Shown one piece after another: positions 19,212 to 30,724 of a DNA stretch of 64,000 bases; within the stretch, counting starts at the first letter, position 1; each line of letters starts with the position of its first letter. The position numbers and the translations under genes were made by a program. The stretch comes from Isochrysis galbana (taxonomy: Eukaryota > Haptophyta > Isochrysidales > Isochrysidaceae), in the NCBI GenBank assembly GCA_018136815.1, contig CM030943.1, forward strand, positions 363,975-427,974, written 5' to 3'. The notes under the pieces were generated by a model. That model had not been told where the DNA came from and did no database searches. It saw only the letters and a list, made by a program, of their open reading frames with translations.

Positions 19212-20511
19212 TTATGAGCACGAAACGAAAAAAGCTGTCAGATTTCACCCACTAGAAAACCGCGCACTCCCTCCTTAACCCGCGGTAGCCGAACGGTTTC
19301 CCCCGCGTGGAACTCTCTAGCCGTCTGTCCGCGAGCCCTCGTCTTCACCACGGAACACTTGCAAAGCACTGACTTGACTCTTCCAAGCGTTTGTAATAGG
19401 GCCAGCCGTGTAATAGTTGGGCGTCGCCACACCGCCTAAACCCTCAGGTAAAACTCTCGTAAAAGAGAGAAGAGAGGGGACTATTATACTGAATCCTGCG
19501 GTCTTGCGGACTGCCGTGCCGACCGCCGATTCTTCACCTCCCAGTCCGGACGGGTGTGGCTCACCTTAATTGCTTATTTGCCTTGTCTTTGCTTTCTGTC
19601 CCCATCTGTTTCGCTCATCTCTACCTCGCGAGGACGCTCGATTCTAGCAGGGGGGTGTCGCATCCGCGATCGACTTCCGACCTTAGGCGTCTTCGAGCCC
19701 AGTCGTTCTTGTTGCCGCGGGGTTTTACTCGTAACTTGTAGAACTCTGCACTCGTAACTCGCCCCTCGCTCCTTGCCGTTGCGCCCCTTTGTGGCCTGTC
19801 TCGCTCCTGTTTCGCTCCTTTGCACCTTGGGCCTTGCTCTGCCTTTGGTCCCTCCTTGCTGTCGTTCCCCCGCGCTCGTTCTCGCTCTCGTCGTAGGTGT
19901 TCGTCGTTGCGGACCTTTCCCCCGCACGAAGCCTACCCTCTCTCCCCTTCCGGTTTACGCTCGTAGATTCCCTCCTTACTTTCTATCTATTCGTTCGCGG
20001 TAACCGCCGTTCGCCGTCGGCTCTTCCGTCGCATCATCGCTCTCTTGTCGGCTTTCTCTTCCTTGTTTCCTTCCTTCTGTGTTTTCCCCGCCCAAGTGGA
20101 GAAAGATACGTTAGTGTGGAGGAATGTTGGGTGAAAGTCAAGTGTGCGTGTCTCGGATTGTTGTCGGACTCATCGGATTGGTACCCTGTCGGCCTCTGTC
20201 GCCCTCGTCCCTCGTCCCAGTCGTTCCTCGCTCCCTCGTTTTCGCTCTCGCTCTCGCTCAGTCGTAACCAGCAATCTTACAACACCAACCAAATCCACTC
20301 ACTCACCCACTCACCCTCGCTATCCGCTATGTCCGCTCCGTCTTCGCGCTCGCCCTCGCCACTGCCCGCCATCCATCTCCCAACCATGGAAGATGGCCTG
20401 CCCGTCCCGCCCGCCAATGGCCAATGGCCAAAATGCCGTGCCTGCCGCCGCCTACCTTCCGTCCCGTTCGGTTCCTCCTGTCCCATCCATAACCTCCAAT
20501 CCGTCAGTCTT
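19212..20511. other. Pyrimidine-rich gene-free stretch
   Basis: About 1.3 kb. From 19560 the plus strand is strongly C/T-rich without being a simple repeat, like 50300-50900. It could be an untranslated leader of a retroelement. Frames in it lack recognisable domains. Confidence 0.4.
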
Positions 20512-21232
20512 TGAATTCATAGAAGGACTTTTAGGGATTTGCCTTAAGCCGGGATCCGAAATACCCCAACGTCTTTTCTGCTATCAGGTGGACAGACCGC
20601 ACCCCTCCTCAGGATACTTAGGTATCTTGGCGTGGAGGTATATTCTAACCGACTTCTATAACATCCAGTATGGCAACGCGGACGGCAGGTCCGTCAGGTC
20701 GATCTTAAGAGCGATCCTCACGAGATATCACCTGTTAGTAACGGCGAAAGTCGGTTTCTTTCAGAGGCTAAAAAAACAACGGGAGAATATGGGGTTACAC
20801 GCCCCGAGCAACAAACACATTAAGAAAATGATAAGCCCGCTGTACACGGTGGACAAGGATTTCAACATAGGAACGTTGGAGGACCTCTTGCAAGCGGCAA
20901 GGGGGCTAGACCTACGACACATCACCTAAAGCAGCTAAATCTCTGGGTAGGAATCACAGCAGTTACTAAAAAAGGAATCTAAAGTATATAAGGGAGAATA
21001 ACCAAAGCTAACACCGAAAGCAAAGGACGAGCCACAGTCTCCCGCCCCCTTCTCTCCAACTCCTGGCCGAAGCAGCGCGCGCGGCCTCCCCGGAACCAGC
21101 TTCTCCGCTAATGAGGGAACTGGGGAAGGGGGAGGGGGTTGTTAGGGGTTAAGGTTGGGTAGTAGGGAGGTACACTAGCACACTGCCTCACGCCGCACAC
21201 GTAGCGGGGTTTTTTAAGAAGATTTTTTTTTA
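20512..21232 (+). mobile_element. LINE family 2, longer 5'-truncated copy
   Basis: Coding end resumes near 20512 and reads through GILAWRYILTDFYNIQYGN and RAILTRYHLLVTAKVGFF to a stop at 20929 (GLDLRHIT). It is related to the family 1 ORF end (LIAWRFIITDFYKVEY and RTLTRFTFLV). A 300-bp 3' UTR nearly identical to that at 7545-7847 follows, ending TTTTTTAAGAAGATTTTTTTT. The zinc knuckle region is not included. The copy is dead. Confidence 0.82.
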
Positions 21233-21410
21233 CCTAGCTAGGGATCGGTATCGTTAGCCTCTACCCTCAGGTATGTCGAGTGGGCTACGACTCCACCGTG
21301 AATCTGCCGCTGAGCTCATACAACCCCTCGGACATAAAGTAGCGACACAAGAGGCACTCGCCGCTAAGGCTATGAATAGCAACAGCTTCATAAGAGCTAC
21401 GTACAAGGCA

Positions 21411-23051
21411 TTAGCCAGGGTGCTGCTGCGTTGTCTCCAGCATCTGTGCTGCCCCGCCCAGTGCAGCGGCGAGCCAACGTAGCAGCTCAGCTGCTACCAT
21501 TGCTACACGCGGGCGGCGTACCAGCCGCCACAACAGCGCGGCGATGAGCACGCGCACAGACGACCTAAAAAGCGGCCTGAACCGCCGGGGAGCGAATCCG
21601 GTGACGAGCACGCGCAGCATGAGCGCGTACATCCATGTCGGAAACTTGCCGCGGCTGGGTAGTGGCAGGTCGGTTCTGGGCAAGAAAGACGCTGTTGAAC
21701 GCATGCAGATGGCACGATGGTGCGAGAGGTCCTCGAAGCCAAATTGCCCGCCGTAGGCGCCAAACCCTGAGGAGCCGACGCCGCCAAAGGGCAGGTTGAC
21801 GGCAAACGCACCCCCGCTCGCATCGTTTACGCCGACCATCCCAGAGCTCGTCGCCTCGAGCACGCGTTGCACGTACGCCGGGTCCTCGGCAAAGATGTAG
21901 AGAGAGAGTGGTGAGCGGCAGATGGCGTGCGAGCGCTCGAGGGCCTCCTCGACATCAGCGACAGGCACAATCGAGAGGATGGGGCCGAAGACCTCATCAG
22001 TCAGCAGCGGTGAGCCGTCACGCGGGCGCAAGATGCACATGGGTGGGAAAAAGAGCGCCTCTTCGTCAATGTCCTCCACACGCCCAAGCACGAGCCGGCC
22101 ACCGCTCTCACGTACCATTGCGCGCAGTCGCTCAACGTGTTTGGCGTCGAGGATGCGGCCATAGATCTGGCGCGCAGTGTCGCCGTGCCACATCTCAGCC
22201 TTGGTTGTGCCGAGAGCCGTCTCCACTTGCCGCTTGAGCTCGGCTGTGAACTCCTCCTCCACCGCATGGTCAACCAGCACGTAGTCGGGGGCGATGCAAA
22301 CTTGGCCTGCGTTGACTATGTACTTGAGGAGCAGCATACGCGCAACAGCCGTACGGATATTGGCGCTGCGGTCAACAAAGACGGGGCTCTTGCCACCGCA
22401 CTCGAGTGTCACCGGCGTCAGGTGGCGAGCCGCCCCGTCCATCACCAGCCGGCCCACACGCGCTGAGCCGGTGAAGACAATGTGGTCGAATTTGAGCGTC
22501 AGTAGCGCTGCTGTCTCTTGGGCGCCGCCCTGCACGAGCCGCACAGCGTCGCGAGGCAGATACTTTCGGACTAGCACGGCGAGAAGCGCACCCGTGGCTG
22601 GTGCTCGATCGGACGGCTTGAGCAGCGCGACGTTTCCCGCGGCCAATGCGCCGACGAGCGGCTCGAGCAGCTCCTTGACTGGGAAGTTGTACGCACCGAT
22701 GATCAGCACGACCCCCTTGGGCTCCGGCCGCACAAAAGAGCGTCCGAGTGCCCACTCGTGCACTGCAGGCCTGTCAGCAGCCCACCCATCGAGCTGCTCC
22801 AGCGCCATGTCAATGTTGAGCACGCCGAGCATCTCGCCGAGTAGACGTGGTTCTCCACCCCCAAGATCCTCCACCAGTGCCTTTGCCAGCGCCGCAGTGC
22901 TCTCAGAGTAGAGCGAGCGGAGGGAGAGGAGCGCCGCACGTCGCCATCGCAGTGGGCGCGTCACCCCTGCCTCGAACGATGCTCGCAGGGCAGCCACGTC
23001 CTCTGCGGGGTGTGAGGAGAGCTCGGCGGTGGACTCGGCCGCTTTAGCCAT
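21411..23051 (-). CDS. Aldehyde dehydrogenase, ALDH3 (fatty aldehyde dehydrogenase) type
   Basis: Oxidises long-chain or aromatic aldehydes to acids with NAD(P). 546 aa, no intron. Conserved sites: GVVLIIGAYNFPVKELLEPL, FTGSARVGRLV (cofactor loop), LECGGKSP with general base E217, and NAGQVCIAPDYVL with catalytic C252; EVFGPILSI and LPFGGVGSSGFGAYGG follow. NAGQxCIAPDYVL is the ALDH3 version of the catalytic motif. After about residue 470 come 70 residues with hydrophobic, arginine-flanked stretches (WMYALMLRVLVTGF; VLIAALLWRLVRRPRVAMVA), probably a C-terminal membrane anchor as in microsomal ALDH3A2. The start at 23051 (MAKAAESTAEL) is in good context, with a CT/GA tract upstream. Confidence 0.95.
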   Translation of the reverse strand: MAKAAESTAELSSHPAEDVAALRASFEAGVTRPLRWRRAALLSLRSLYSESTAALAKALVEDLGGGEPRLLGEMLGVLNIDMALEQLDGWAADRPAVHEWALGRSFVRPEPKGVVLIIGAYNFPVKELLEPLVGALAAGNVALLKPSDRAPATGALLAVLVRKYLPRDAVRLVQGGAQETAALLTLKFDHIVFTGSARVGRLVMDGAARHLTPVTLECGGKSPVFVDRSANIRTAVARMLLLKYIVNAGQVCIAPDYVLVDHAVEEEFTAELKRQVETALGTTKAEMWHGDTARQIYGRILDAKHVERLRAMVRESGGRLVLGRVEDIDEEALFFPPMCILRPRDGSPLLTDEVFGPILSIVPVADVEEALERSHAICRSPLSLYIFAEDPAYVQRVLEATSSGMVGVNDASGGAFAVNLPFGGVGSSGFGAYGGQFGFEDLSHHRAICMRSTASFLPRTDLPLPSRGKFPTWMYALMLRVLVTGFAPRRFRPLFRSSVRVLIAALLWRLVRRPRVAMVAAELLRWLAAALGGAAQMLETTQQHPG

Positions 23052-23314
23052 TGGGGATCCACCGGCGGGACGGAGGATGGGGAGCGAACGAGAGGGAAGG
23101 ACGAGGAGGGGACGGAGCGGGGGAGAGAGGCGAGCCGTCGCTCAGCGCTCCCCACCCTTTCTTCCCCGCCTTCACCCCTCCGCGCGTATAAGAGAAAATA
23201 ATGAGCCTTCTTTCTATTGCTACTGCGGCCGCTCTTCTAGGGGCTTGATTGAGCTTCGCAGAGAGAGTAAGAGAGAGAGAGAGAGAGAGAGTGGCCCCCC
23301 CCGCCCGCGGAATG

Positions 23315-23876
<562 letters not shown>

Positions 23877-24429
23877 GCAGAGAGAGAGCGGCGGCGGCTG
23901 CTTTGTGCGGTGGAGACGGGACTTCTCCTACCAAGGCAAGAACTAAGCAGAAAACCGCCCTTTCTTCGTCATCCATGAGGATCAGCTCCTCTCCGCCCAT
24001 CACATCTTGAGGAGATGGAATGCAGTCTATTTTTGTTTGGACCACCCATATACGCTGGTCCATGAATAGACAGCATCGTGATGTAGAACAGAGGACAGAG
24101 GTAACATTGCTAGCCGTTCTAGAACTTATAGCGTCGTAGGACATCTTGTTAGCTAGCATTCCTAGCCACATACACCGGACGAGCCATGCACCAACCGCGC
24201 ACACCCCCATCGCGGGGGAGGGGCTCCGTTGCCGTCGAAGGGCTACGGTCCCGCAGCACTAAGGTTATACTAACACAACAACAAAACTCTGACGCTAGAC
24301 GCTAGTGTTCATGACGGCGATACGGTGACACAAGGCAGGACGACGTTGCCACACTGAGTGAGAGTAGAATTGAGGTATCTATAGCAAAACACAAGACACG
24401 ACTTATTTATATTTCAAAACTACCCCACA

Positions 24430-24560
24430 ACTAACTTTATAGTCACAGTTGCCATGGAGCGCGCCGCCGCTCCCCTCCTCCCTCCTCTCCTTCGGGCTCC
24501 CCGCTGAGGGCGGCCCAACACCAACACCATCCATGGAGGAGTCGCTGGCGAGGCGACCCT
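24430..24560 (+). mobile_element. Copia-type 5' module, degenerate copy
   Basis: ATGGAGCGCGCCGCCGC at 24454, then CTCCTTCGGGCTCCCCGC and ATGGAGGAGTCGCTGGCGAG, parallels the modules at 3830 and 35460, but with frameshifts. ACTAACTTTATAG just upstream resembles a decayed CTAAGTTTATACTTAG. A TGTGTTTC cluster follows at 24565-24640. The rest of 23873-24917 holds nothing I can name. Confidence 0.5.
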
Positions 24561-24917
24561 ACATGTGAAACATAGGAACACCGTGTTTCTACAAAAGCCA
24601 AAAACAGCCGTGTTTCGCCGCCGTGTTTCAAACCTCTTGAGGCTTGAGGCGCAACACTGTCAGAGCAAGGCAGCCTTGAAGGCTCATCTCACTCTTGGAG
24701 ATTGCCTGCGAGGGCGCGCCGGCAGCTAGCGCGGAACGCGGTTCTTGTGGGGAGCTCATGGAGCTTTCCTCGGGGGTGACTACGGGCATGGTGATCGACG
24801 CACGACGCACGACGCACGCACGGAGCACGGAGGGCGCGGAAGTGTGGAAGGAGGCTTGTTGTGGGAGGTGGTGGCAGGCGACTGGGGGTGGCTCAGGCGC
24901 GTGCTTGACTTGTATTG

Positions 24918-24955
24918 AAAATTTTTTAACAAATTTTTATGGGTCGCGGCGCGGC
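24918..24955 (+). repeat. Short dispersed repeat, copy 2
   Basis: Second copy of the TTTTTTAACAAATTTTTATG plus GGTCGCGGCG junction seen at 12596. Confidence 0.6.
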
Positions 24956-25255
24956 AAAGGAACGGGACTAGCGCGCACACAAGACAGGACTCCCTGCCGC
25001 GGCGAGCGCAAGCACCCTTCCCCCTTGTGCCACCCAGCTCTTCACTAGCTTACTACCTGCGCTAGCCGGAGCACCCCTCCCTCCACACTCAAGCAGCCCC
25101 CCACGCCAGGATCCTGTTTTGGTCTCGCAGGCAAGGGGGCCTAATGGGAGGGTGAGGAGCAACTCCTCGAAGAGGAGCTTTGGGGAAGGAGATGTCTGAG
25201 TGGGGGCGCTATACCCTTGCGCTAGGCATGGGCAGCGACGCCGCCTCAAGACATG

Positions 25256-25645
25256 TCCTCCCTCTGGTCTTGAGTCGAAATTTTGGTGTTTGAATCCGAG
25301 GGCGAGGGGGTTTGTGCTTCTTGGGTTGGTTGTAGTGGGATGAGGGAGTGGGAGATGGAGTGAAGTGTTGAAAGAGGGCCCAAGGCAGGGCACTGAGTTG
25401 TAGGTACTTGTGGCCCACAAGAGTGGGGTGAAAACGTGAAGTGTATCAACAAGGGTCTTGAGTTGAAATTTTTGGTGCTTTGAACCGAGGACGGGGGGGT
25501 TCGTGCCGTTTGGGTTGGTTGAAGTGTGAAGGGGGAGTGGGAGAGGGAGTCTAGTGTTGAGAGAGGGCCCAAGGCAGGGCACTGAGTGATTGGTACTAGT
25601 GGCCCACAAGAGTGGGGTGAAGACGAGAATTCTGTCAACAAGTTG
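25256..25645. repeat. Imperfect tandem duplication, unit about 195 bp
   Basis: 25256-25453 and 25454-25645 align end to end. Shared words include GGTCTTGAGT, GGGTTGGTTG, GAGGGCCCAAGGCAGGGCAC and GGCCCACAAGAGTGGGGTGA. The minus-strand frame stays open through both copies, but the protein is proline-rich and unrecognised. Confidence 0.85.
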
Positions 25646-27296
25646 GAAAACAGAGGCATGGGGTGCTCTCCGTATGGGGTTGATGGTTGTGAAGTGCCCT
25701 CCCATGTTGGGTGCACTGATGGTAGAGGTTTCCACCATGGGGAGGGCAGCTGAGCTGCCCTCCCACATGAGGTGCTCTTGGGGTGGGAGGGTTTCCCACT
25801 GTTGGAGGGGGTCTCAAAGACCACTGGTAGCGGGGTAACAGCGCGGACGTGGGCCCCGCCGGCGACCTACTGGGACGGACGGAGAACAACCATCGTGCGG
25901 AGGCGGCGGTGGACTTCTGGGTCGTTACCACACTCGCCACTGCCGCCTTCGCAGAGAAAACGAATGTACGGTTGGCAAACGACGAGGTTATGAGCTCCGT
26001 CGCCCGTGCCATACTTCCACAGGTCTGCCTCGGGCGTACCAGATGGAGCCCGGGGACGAAAGGCGCAGCACGCGCAGCCGTTGGCGTCGGTCCACTCCTT
26101 GACGTCGCGGTCTAAGTCGTCGAGACGCGCAACTATCGTTAAAACGATGACGACGCGGAGATACGCAGTGAACTCCGCAAGTACTACGTGTGGCTATATC
26201 AGGACTGACGACAGGACGACGGACAGAGACACCCAGGAAAAACACCCCGACTCTCGCCCCACGACTTTCTCATATAACTCGACTGAAATCAAACCCAAAC
26301 ACTCCGGCCAGACGACGACGGACGACGATCAGAAGGCGATCTGTCGGCGATCCCGTCTGGAAGGGGAATCGCACCATAACGGAAACGAGGGGCAATCCTG
26401 CCGCACAGGATTCCAAGAGACCTACCGAATAAGACGAAAAAAGTGCGGTGTGCCTAAGGCGGAGATGCGGAGAGATTCCAAATTAAACCTGATTGCAATC
26501 ACTGAAGTAGATAGAGAAGCGCGGGGAAGATAGCGAATTAAACCTATTTGCGAGGCGCCTAGGAGGAAGAAAGGTGGGGAAACTTCCCTTCTCTTCGAGA
26601 GAAAGAGAGAGGGCGCTCCACAACTCAAGATCCTATGCGTCCAAGCGAAGCTTTTGACCGAGAACGAGAGAAAGCAGAGAATAATAACGATAATACCGAA
26701 CGACGAAGAGAAGCCTTACGAGTGTCGACTCGCGAATGCGACAGACAAGCAAGAGCATCACACGTGCTCCGTGAGAAGTATTCAGTATATTGCAAGTTTA
26801 CGTAGTTGTGGGCCTTAGGTGAACGCAGATGAAAAAGCACCTTCATGGATGTCTATGCGCACGCACGGCGCCCCCGCGGCGGGACCGATGCACATCGCGC
26901 CGTGCCTTAGGTGAAACGCAGATTGCGCACGCACGGCGTCTCCGCGGGGGAACTGGTGCCCATGCACGGCGTGCACACTGGTGCAAGCGAGCAAAAAGTT
27001 GTTATGCCAGCACGGCGCCCTAGCCTTTCATTGAATTGTAAAGTGTATACATAACTACGGACATTTGATTGCTCAATTCGACTCATGCCCCACAATTGAA
27101 GGAACGACACCTAAGCGCGCCAGGAATAATCTCCAAATGATTTTTTAAGTGGTACTAATGCTCAGAAGTTTTATTATAATTAGATGATGCGGGGTGACAA
27201 GCACATTCCTCGCTTACTTCCGCCAACCACACAATCACGATCACAGCTTCACCACCAACCACGTACATCAAGGTTCCTCCAAATATTCATAAATTA
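25646..27296. other. Gene-poor stretch with a local tandem repeat
   Basis: No supported gene. 25840-26115 has a plus-strand frame (AAVDFWVVTTLATAAFAEK) that looks protein-like, but I cannot assign it. 26813-26975 holds two diverged copies of a unit starting CCTTAGGTGAA(A)CGCAGAT and including GCGCACGCACGGCG. The last 180 bp are AT-richer, probably the 3' end of the next gene. Confidence 0.4.
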
Positions 27297-28199
27297 TCAA
27301 TAGGATGCTGCTGTCGCAGAATCGTTCATGGCTTTCTTCTGGAGCACACCCGCGGGAGCGTAGGCTGAGTGCATTGTGAATATCCACGTGTGCACTGCTT
27401 GCAAAGTAGTGTGCTTCAACAACTGCCCCTTTAGAAGTCCCGCAAGGCTGCCCGCCTCCTTGCGGCGCCTGGCCTGTAGCGCCGCTTCTGGCAAGGCCCC
27501 CGTATCATCGACCGCAAGATAAAAGAGCTTGTACAGTTCCTTCCCAGCCGGCAAAGGCGTCAACGAGAAGATCCAATCGTAGATGGCCCGCGTTCGAGCC
27601 ATTTGAAAGTCCGAAGTGATGATCCCCAGCCTCCTCCAGTCTGCCCGGCTATCGACATGCATCGTCCGAGCCTGTAGCAGGAACAGATGAGGAGATCAAT
27701 GGTGAACAACGCATGTGGCTTGGTGCAACACGCTGAGGTGTGTGGCAGGTAAAGCTGGCCCCCTCACAAAGAAAGCGTTGCCCAACGTGTCGTCCGAGTA
27801 TCCCTCGATGTAGACGTATTCGTAAGGCACCCCCATCTGCGCAAGCTGGTAAGCCATGAGTGCGGCCTCAGGGACTGCATACCCCTGGGCATCGACCCAT
27901 TTGGGTTTGTGTGTCGTGCCGCCGCCATTGCAGACGATGGGGAGGACTCGTCCGCGCTTGGCTGCATGACGGTGCAGCCTCGCTGCGGAGCGCAGTCGCC
28001 GTAGCACCGTTTCGTGCGGCCTGCCGTGCGCATCCACGCCTCCCGCGAGCACGATGAGTACGTCCAATGCCTCTAAGCGCGCCGCTTGCTCATCCAGCAG
28101 CACGCCAGCCGCCTTGTTGGCCCCGAGAGCCGCACGAACCAGCAGCAGCGCTCCGCAGAGTGGCAGCAGCAGCAGCAGCCGTCCCCACTGCTCGCGCAT
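27297..28199 (-). CDS. DUF218 (YdcF/SanA-like) membrane-anchored protein
   Basis: Two exons, 27768-28199 and 27297-27671, with a 96-bp intron (GTGAGG donor, CTACAG acceptor); 268 aa. Residues 5-27 are a hydrophobic signal or anchor (RLLLLLPLCGALLLVRAAL). The DUF218 fold follows: LDVLIVLAGGV, then RLRSAARLHRHAAKRG, GVPYEYVYIEGYSDDTLGNA and, across the splice, RLGIITSDFQMARTRAIYDW. This matches the family order (LGGG-like start; E..S.(D/N)T..NA; (V/I)TS.FHM.R). The domain is common in bacteria and algae; members act in envelope or vesicle functions, but the reaction is unproven. The precise splice, which restores the TLGNAF-to-TSDF spacing, supports the model. Confidence 0.85.
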
Positions 28200-28530
28200 T
28201 TGGCAAGCGGGCCCGCGCCTTCTTCTCGGCCTCCTCCCCGTCGGTCGGCGTGGCGTGCGCCCAGCCTCAGCGTTTGGACAGGCAATGACGGCGAGCCGAG
28301 TTAAACTTCTTTACTTCGGGGTATAGAGTATAGACGAGGATACCTTATTCCTGGTTGAATGGCTCCGTCTGCTGTTCGCCGCCCTTGCTTCACGTTTGAC
28401 TCCATACCAACTGCCGGGTCGAAGCGCCGAAATCGGCGCTTCTCTCCAGCGCGTTTGCACCATGACCCGCAGTGGAAGAGCCTCTTACACGAAAAAAAGG
28501 CACTGGAGGCTGAGAACAGATAGGGCGTAG

Positions 28531-28625
28531 GGCGGTCAAACAGCTATTTTCTATTATAACTTATTAGGGTGAAAATTGACCAAGTCAAGATTGAGGATTC
28601 CTTACGAGATTTTTGGATATGGTGA
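28531..28625. repeat. Element terminus with TAGGGCGGTCAA motif, second copy
   Basis: TAGGGCGGTCAAACAG... followed by GGGTGAAAATTGACCAAGTC, paralleling 7116-7200 for about 90 bp. Continues to ATTTTTGGATATGG. The upstream 28200-28530 holds only the promoter side of the DUF218 gene. Confidence 0.7.
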
Positions 28626-28934
28626 CCGGATAGGTGTGATTAGCACATATCCGGTGCCCTTTGGGCCCTAGACCCCCCACGGTAGCCCCCACAGCGATGC
28701 GTAACCAGAAAACGCGCAAATTGGCCAGAAATCAGAAATCACTATCGCGGAGGGCCGACGTCCGACGCGAGCGCGGGCGAGCGTCGGGCCGCTAATCGAC
28801 GCGTTCCCGGCGCAGCGTACCTCGGCCAGCCACAGCCATGCGCGTAGGCTGCCAGGAGCGCCTCCTACTGCCCCCCATGCCCGCCGCCGCCTCATCGTAA
28901 ATCGCCCCCTCGCGTCCCTCGCTAGCGCTAGGCC

Positions 28935-29025
28935 TAGGCCAGGATATCCCGGATATCTTTTTGGATATTTGGGCAGATCTGCCAAAATATATGGCTCCCG
29001 GATATATGCCGGATATTTGGGGGCA
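28935..29025. repeat. GGATAT / ATATTTGGG word cluster
   Basis: CCGGATATC, TTGGATATTTGGGC, CCCGGATATATGCC and GGATATTTGGGGGC within 90 bp. They resemble the CATATTTGGGC words beside the hAT remnant at 13318-13700, so may be subterminal repeats of a related element. 29026-29639 is GC-rich with no supported gene. Confidence 0.45.
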
Positions 29026-29639
29026 CGCGAGGCGCGCGGAGCAAAAAAAACAAACTAGCAGTTACAAGAGATCGGCGCGGGGCACGAGCCCAAGCGTGAG
29101 CGACAAGGCGATGACGACCGGGAGGAAGCCGGTCGGTCCACGGCCACGAAGGCGGCGGCGGGCACCGCCGGCGCACCTCCGACCGCCGCCGCTGCCTCCC
29201 CACGCAGTAGGCGGCCCACGCGTGCACAAGGAGTAGCACAGTAGCACGGTCCCCTCGTGCGTGGGCGCGCCGGCGCGCCGTCCGTGTAGCGGCGGCAGCG
29301 CAGCGCGCGCAGCAGCAGGTGCAGCCGCGCAAGCTCCAAGTCGGCCATGGTGCCCGTGCCGAAGAGCAACTCCCCATTTGCCACTTGGCCGTGCAGCTCC
29401 TCGTGCGCGCGCACGCGCGGCACGTAGCATTCAGTGGGTGCGTGAGTGCGTGGCGGGTGCGTGGGTGCACAGAAGTACACAGCACCGGCAGTGTGGTGTT
29501 AACGCCCGCTGCTGGTACCAATAACACTTGCAGATTGAGGTGTTAACGCATGTGCCACACCTAGCCAATGGAGGTGTTAACGCAAAGTGGGTCAAAACCG
29601 GGTAAACGTAAACGTGAACCCATACACCTTGGTTGCGTT

Positions 29640-29935
29640 GCGCGTGCCTAGTCTTCTATGGGCGATGTGCTGTGATGTGTTTGAAGTCCGTGTGCTTAAG
29701 TAGGGGAAGGGTGTATAGTTTTGCCACGTGTCCCCATTCTTCATGGGTTAGGTTTATTTTCGAGGCCCATGCTCCGCGCGCGGGTTGGGGCCTGGCTCGG
29801 GGGCCGTTGTCTATTAGCGACCTGTTTATATCCGACATCTAGTGGCTTTTGCTGTTAGCTCCAGCGTGTATTCGTCGGCTAGTGGGTATTCCATGTGTCT
29901 CGGGCCTTTTAGCCCGCTTTCCCACTTGGCCGGGG
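29640..29935 (-). mobile_element. LINE family 1, internal fragment
   Basis: The minus-strand frame reads MSDINRSLID, ARGAWASKINLTHEEWGHVA and KLYTLPLLKHTDFKHIT, aligning with the LINE ORF at 17130-17310. DNA outside the frame also matches (CGGGCTAAAAGGCCCGA; ATGGAATACCCACTAGC). It stops before the zinc knuckle, so it lacks the 3' end. This is a deletion relic, not a fresh insertion. Confidence 0.85.
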
Positions 29936-30724
29936 TAGCAGGGAGGAGTGGAGAGGGGGGGGGGGGCTCGTGCCCCCCCCATGGGTCAACCAAGTATAAA
30001 TTTAGTTGCGGCTAGCCACGAGCTAGAAGCGTGCAGGGCCGAGCGCGAGTGGCGACTCTTAAGAAGTTTTTATCATGCTTTTACCCGAGCACGTCTAAAG
30101 AAAATCTTGAAGAATCCGGCTACTGGAGAATTGCAGTTCAACGAGTGAGTGACTGGGCTGCCCGTGCTTATTTGACCACCTTACAGTTTCGCCAACTTGC
30201 CGGCACGGTGTTTCGCAGCTTGGCGGATACTCCCGGTAAAATTGCGGGAAAACACGAGGTGTGGCGTGTCACATGCGTGCAGGGTTTCTGCGGAAGACAC
30301 CCCCCTTCTATCAGGAACATGCGCATGATAGGCACGACAAGACCGAATGAGAAATGCGGTTCAAGCCGCTCGAAAAGGACAAAAAGCCACCACACGCCAT
30401 GCGTGTGAAAGGTGCGCTCATGCCTATCACGAGTAGTCGTCGCCGGGCTGATACGAGTGGTTGAAAAATGGTTGAAAAATGCGAGTCCTCGGTGAGAACG
30501 TTCCTTTCTGACGTTCAGCTCCTCCCCTGCGACCAAGTCCATGGTGGGCACTTTTGCGTAGGGAACACATCAATCGTCACACATCAATTCAAATCGTGGG
30601 CGCACTAATGCGGCCTGCAATGAACCTAGCGTACCGGACGTGCAGCAAGATGGAACAAGTGAGGCACAACATTCTCTTCCCGTATGCAACGCCCAAAGTA
30701 TATTGAACACGCATACGGCCTGTA
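29936..30724. other. Stretch with one unassigned frame
   Basis: 30031-30408 (plus) reads SGYWRIAVQRVSDWAARAYL and then TTLQFRQLAGTVFRS, which is protein-like, but I see no start context or family. Could be a retroelement scrap. The rest is the 3' flank of the minus-strand gene ending at 30725. Confidence 0.3.

Noticed and set aside
25246-25824. 192-aa minus-strand ORF over the tandem duplication
   Set aside because: Proline-rich, no start context, and openness follows from the duplicated unit.
26006-26533. 175-aa plus-strand ORF
   Set aside because: Arg/Thr/Ser-rich, no domain, in repeat-like DNA.
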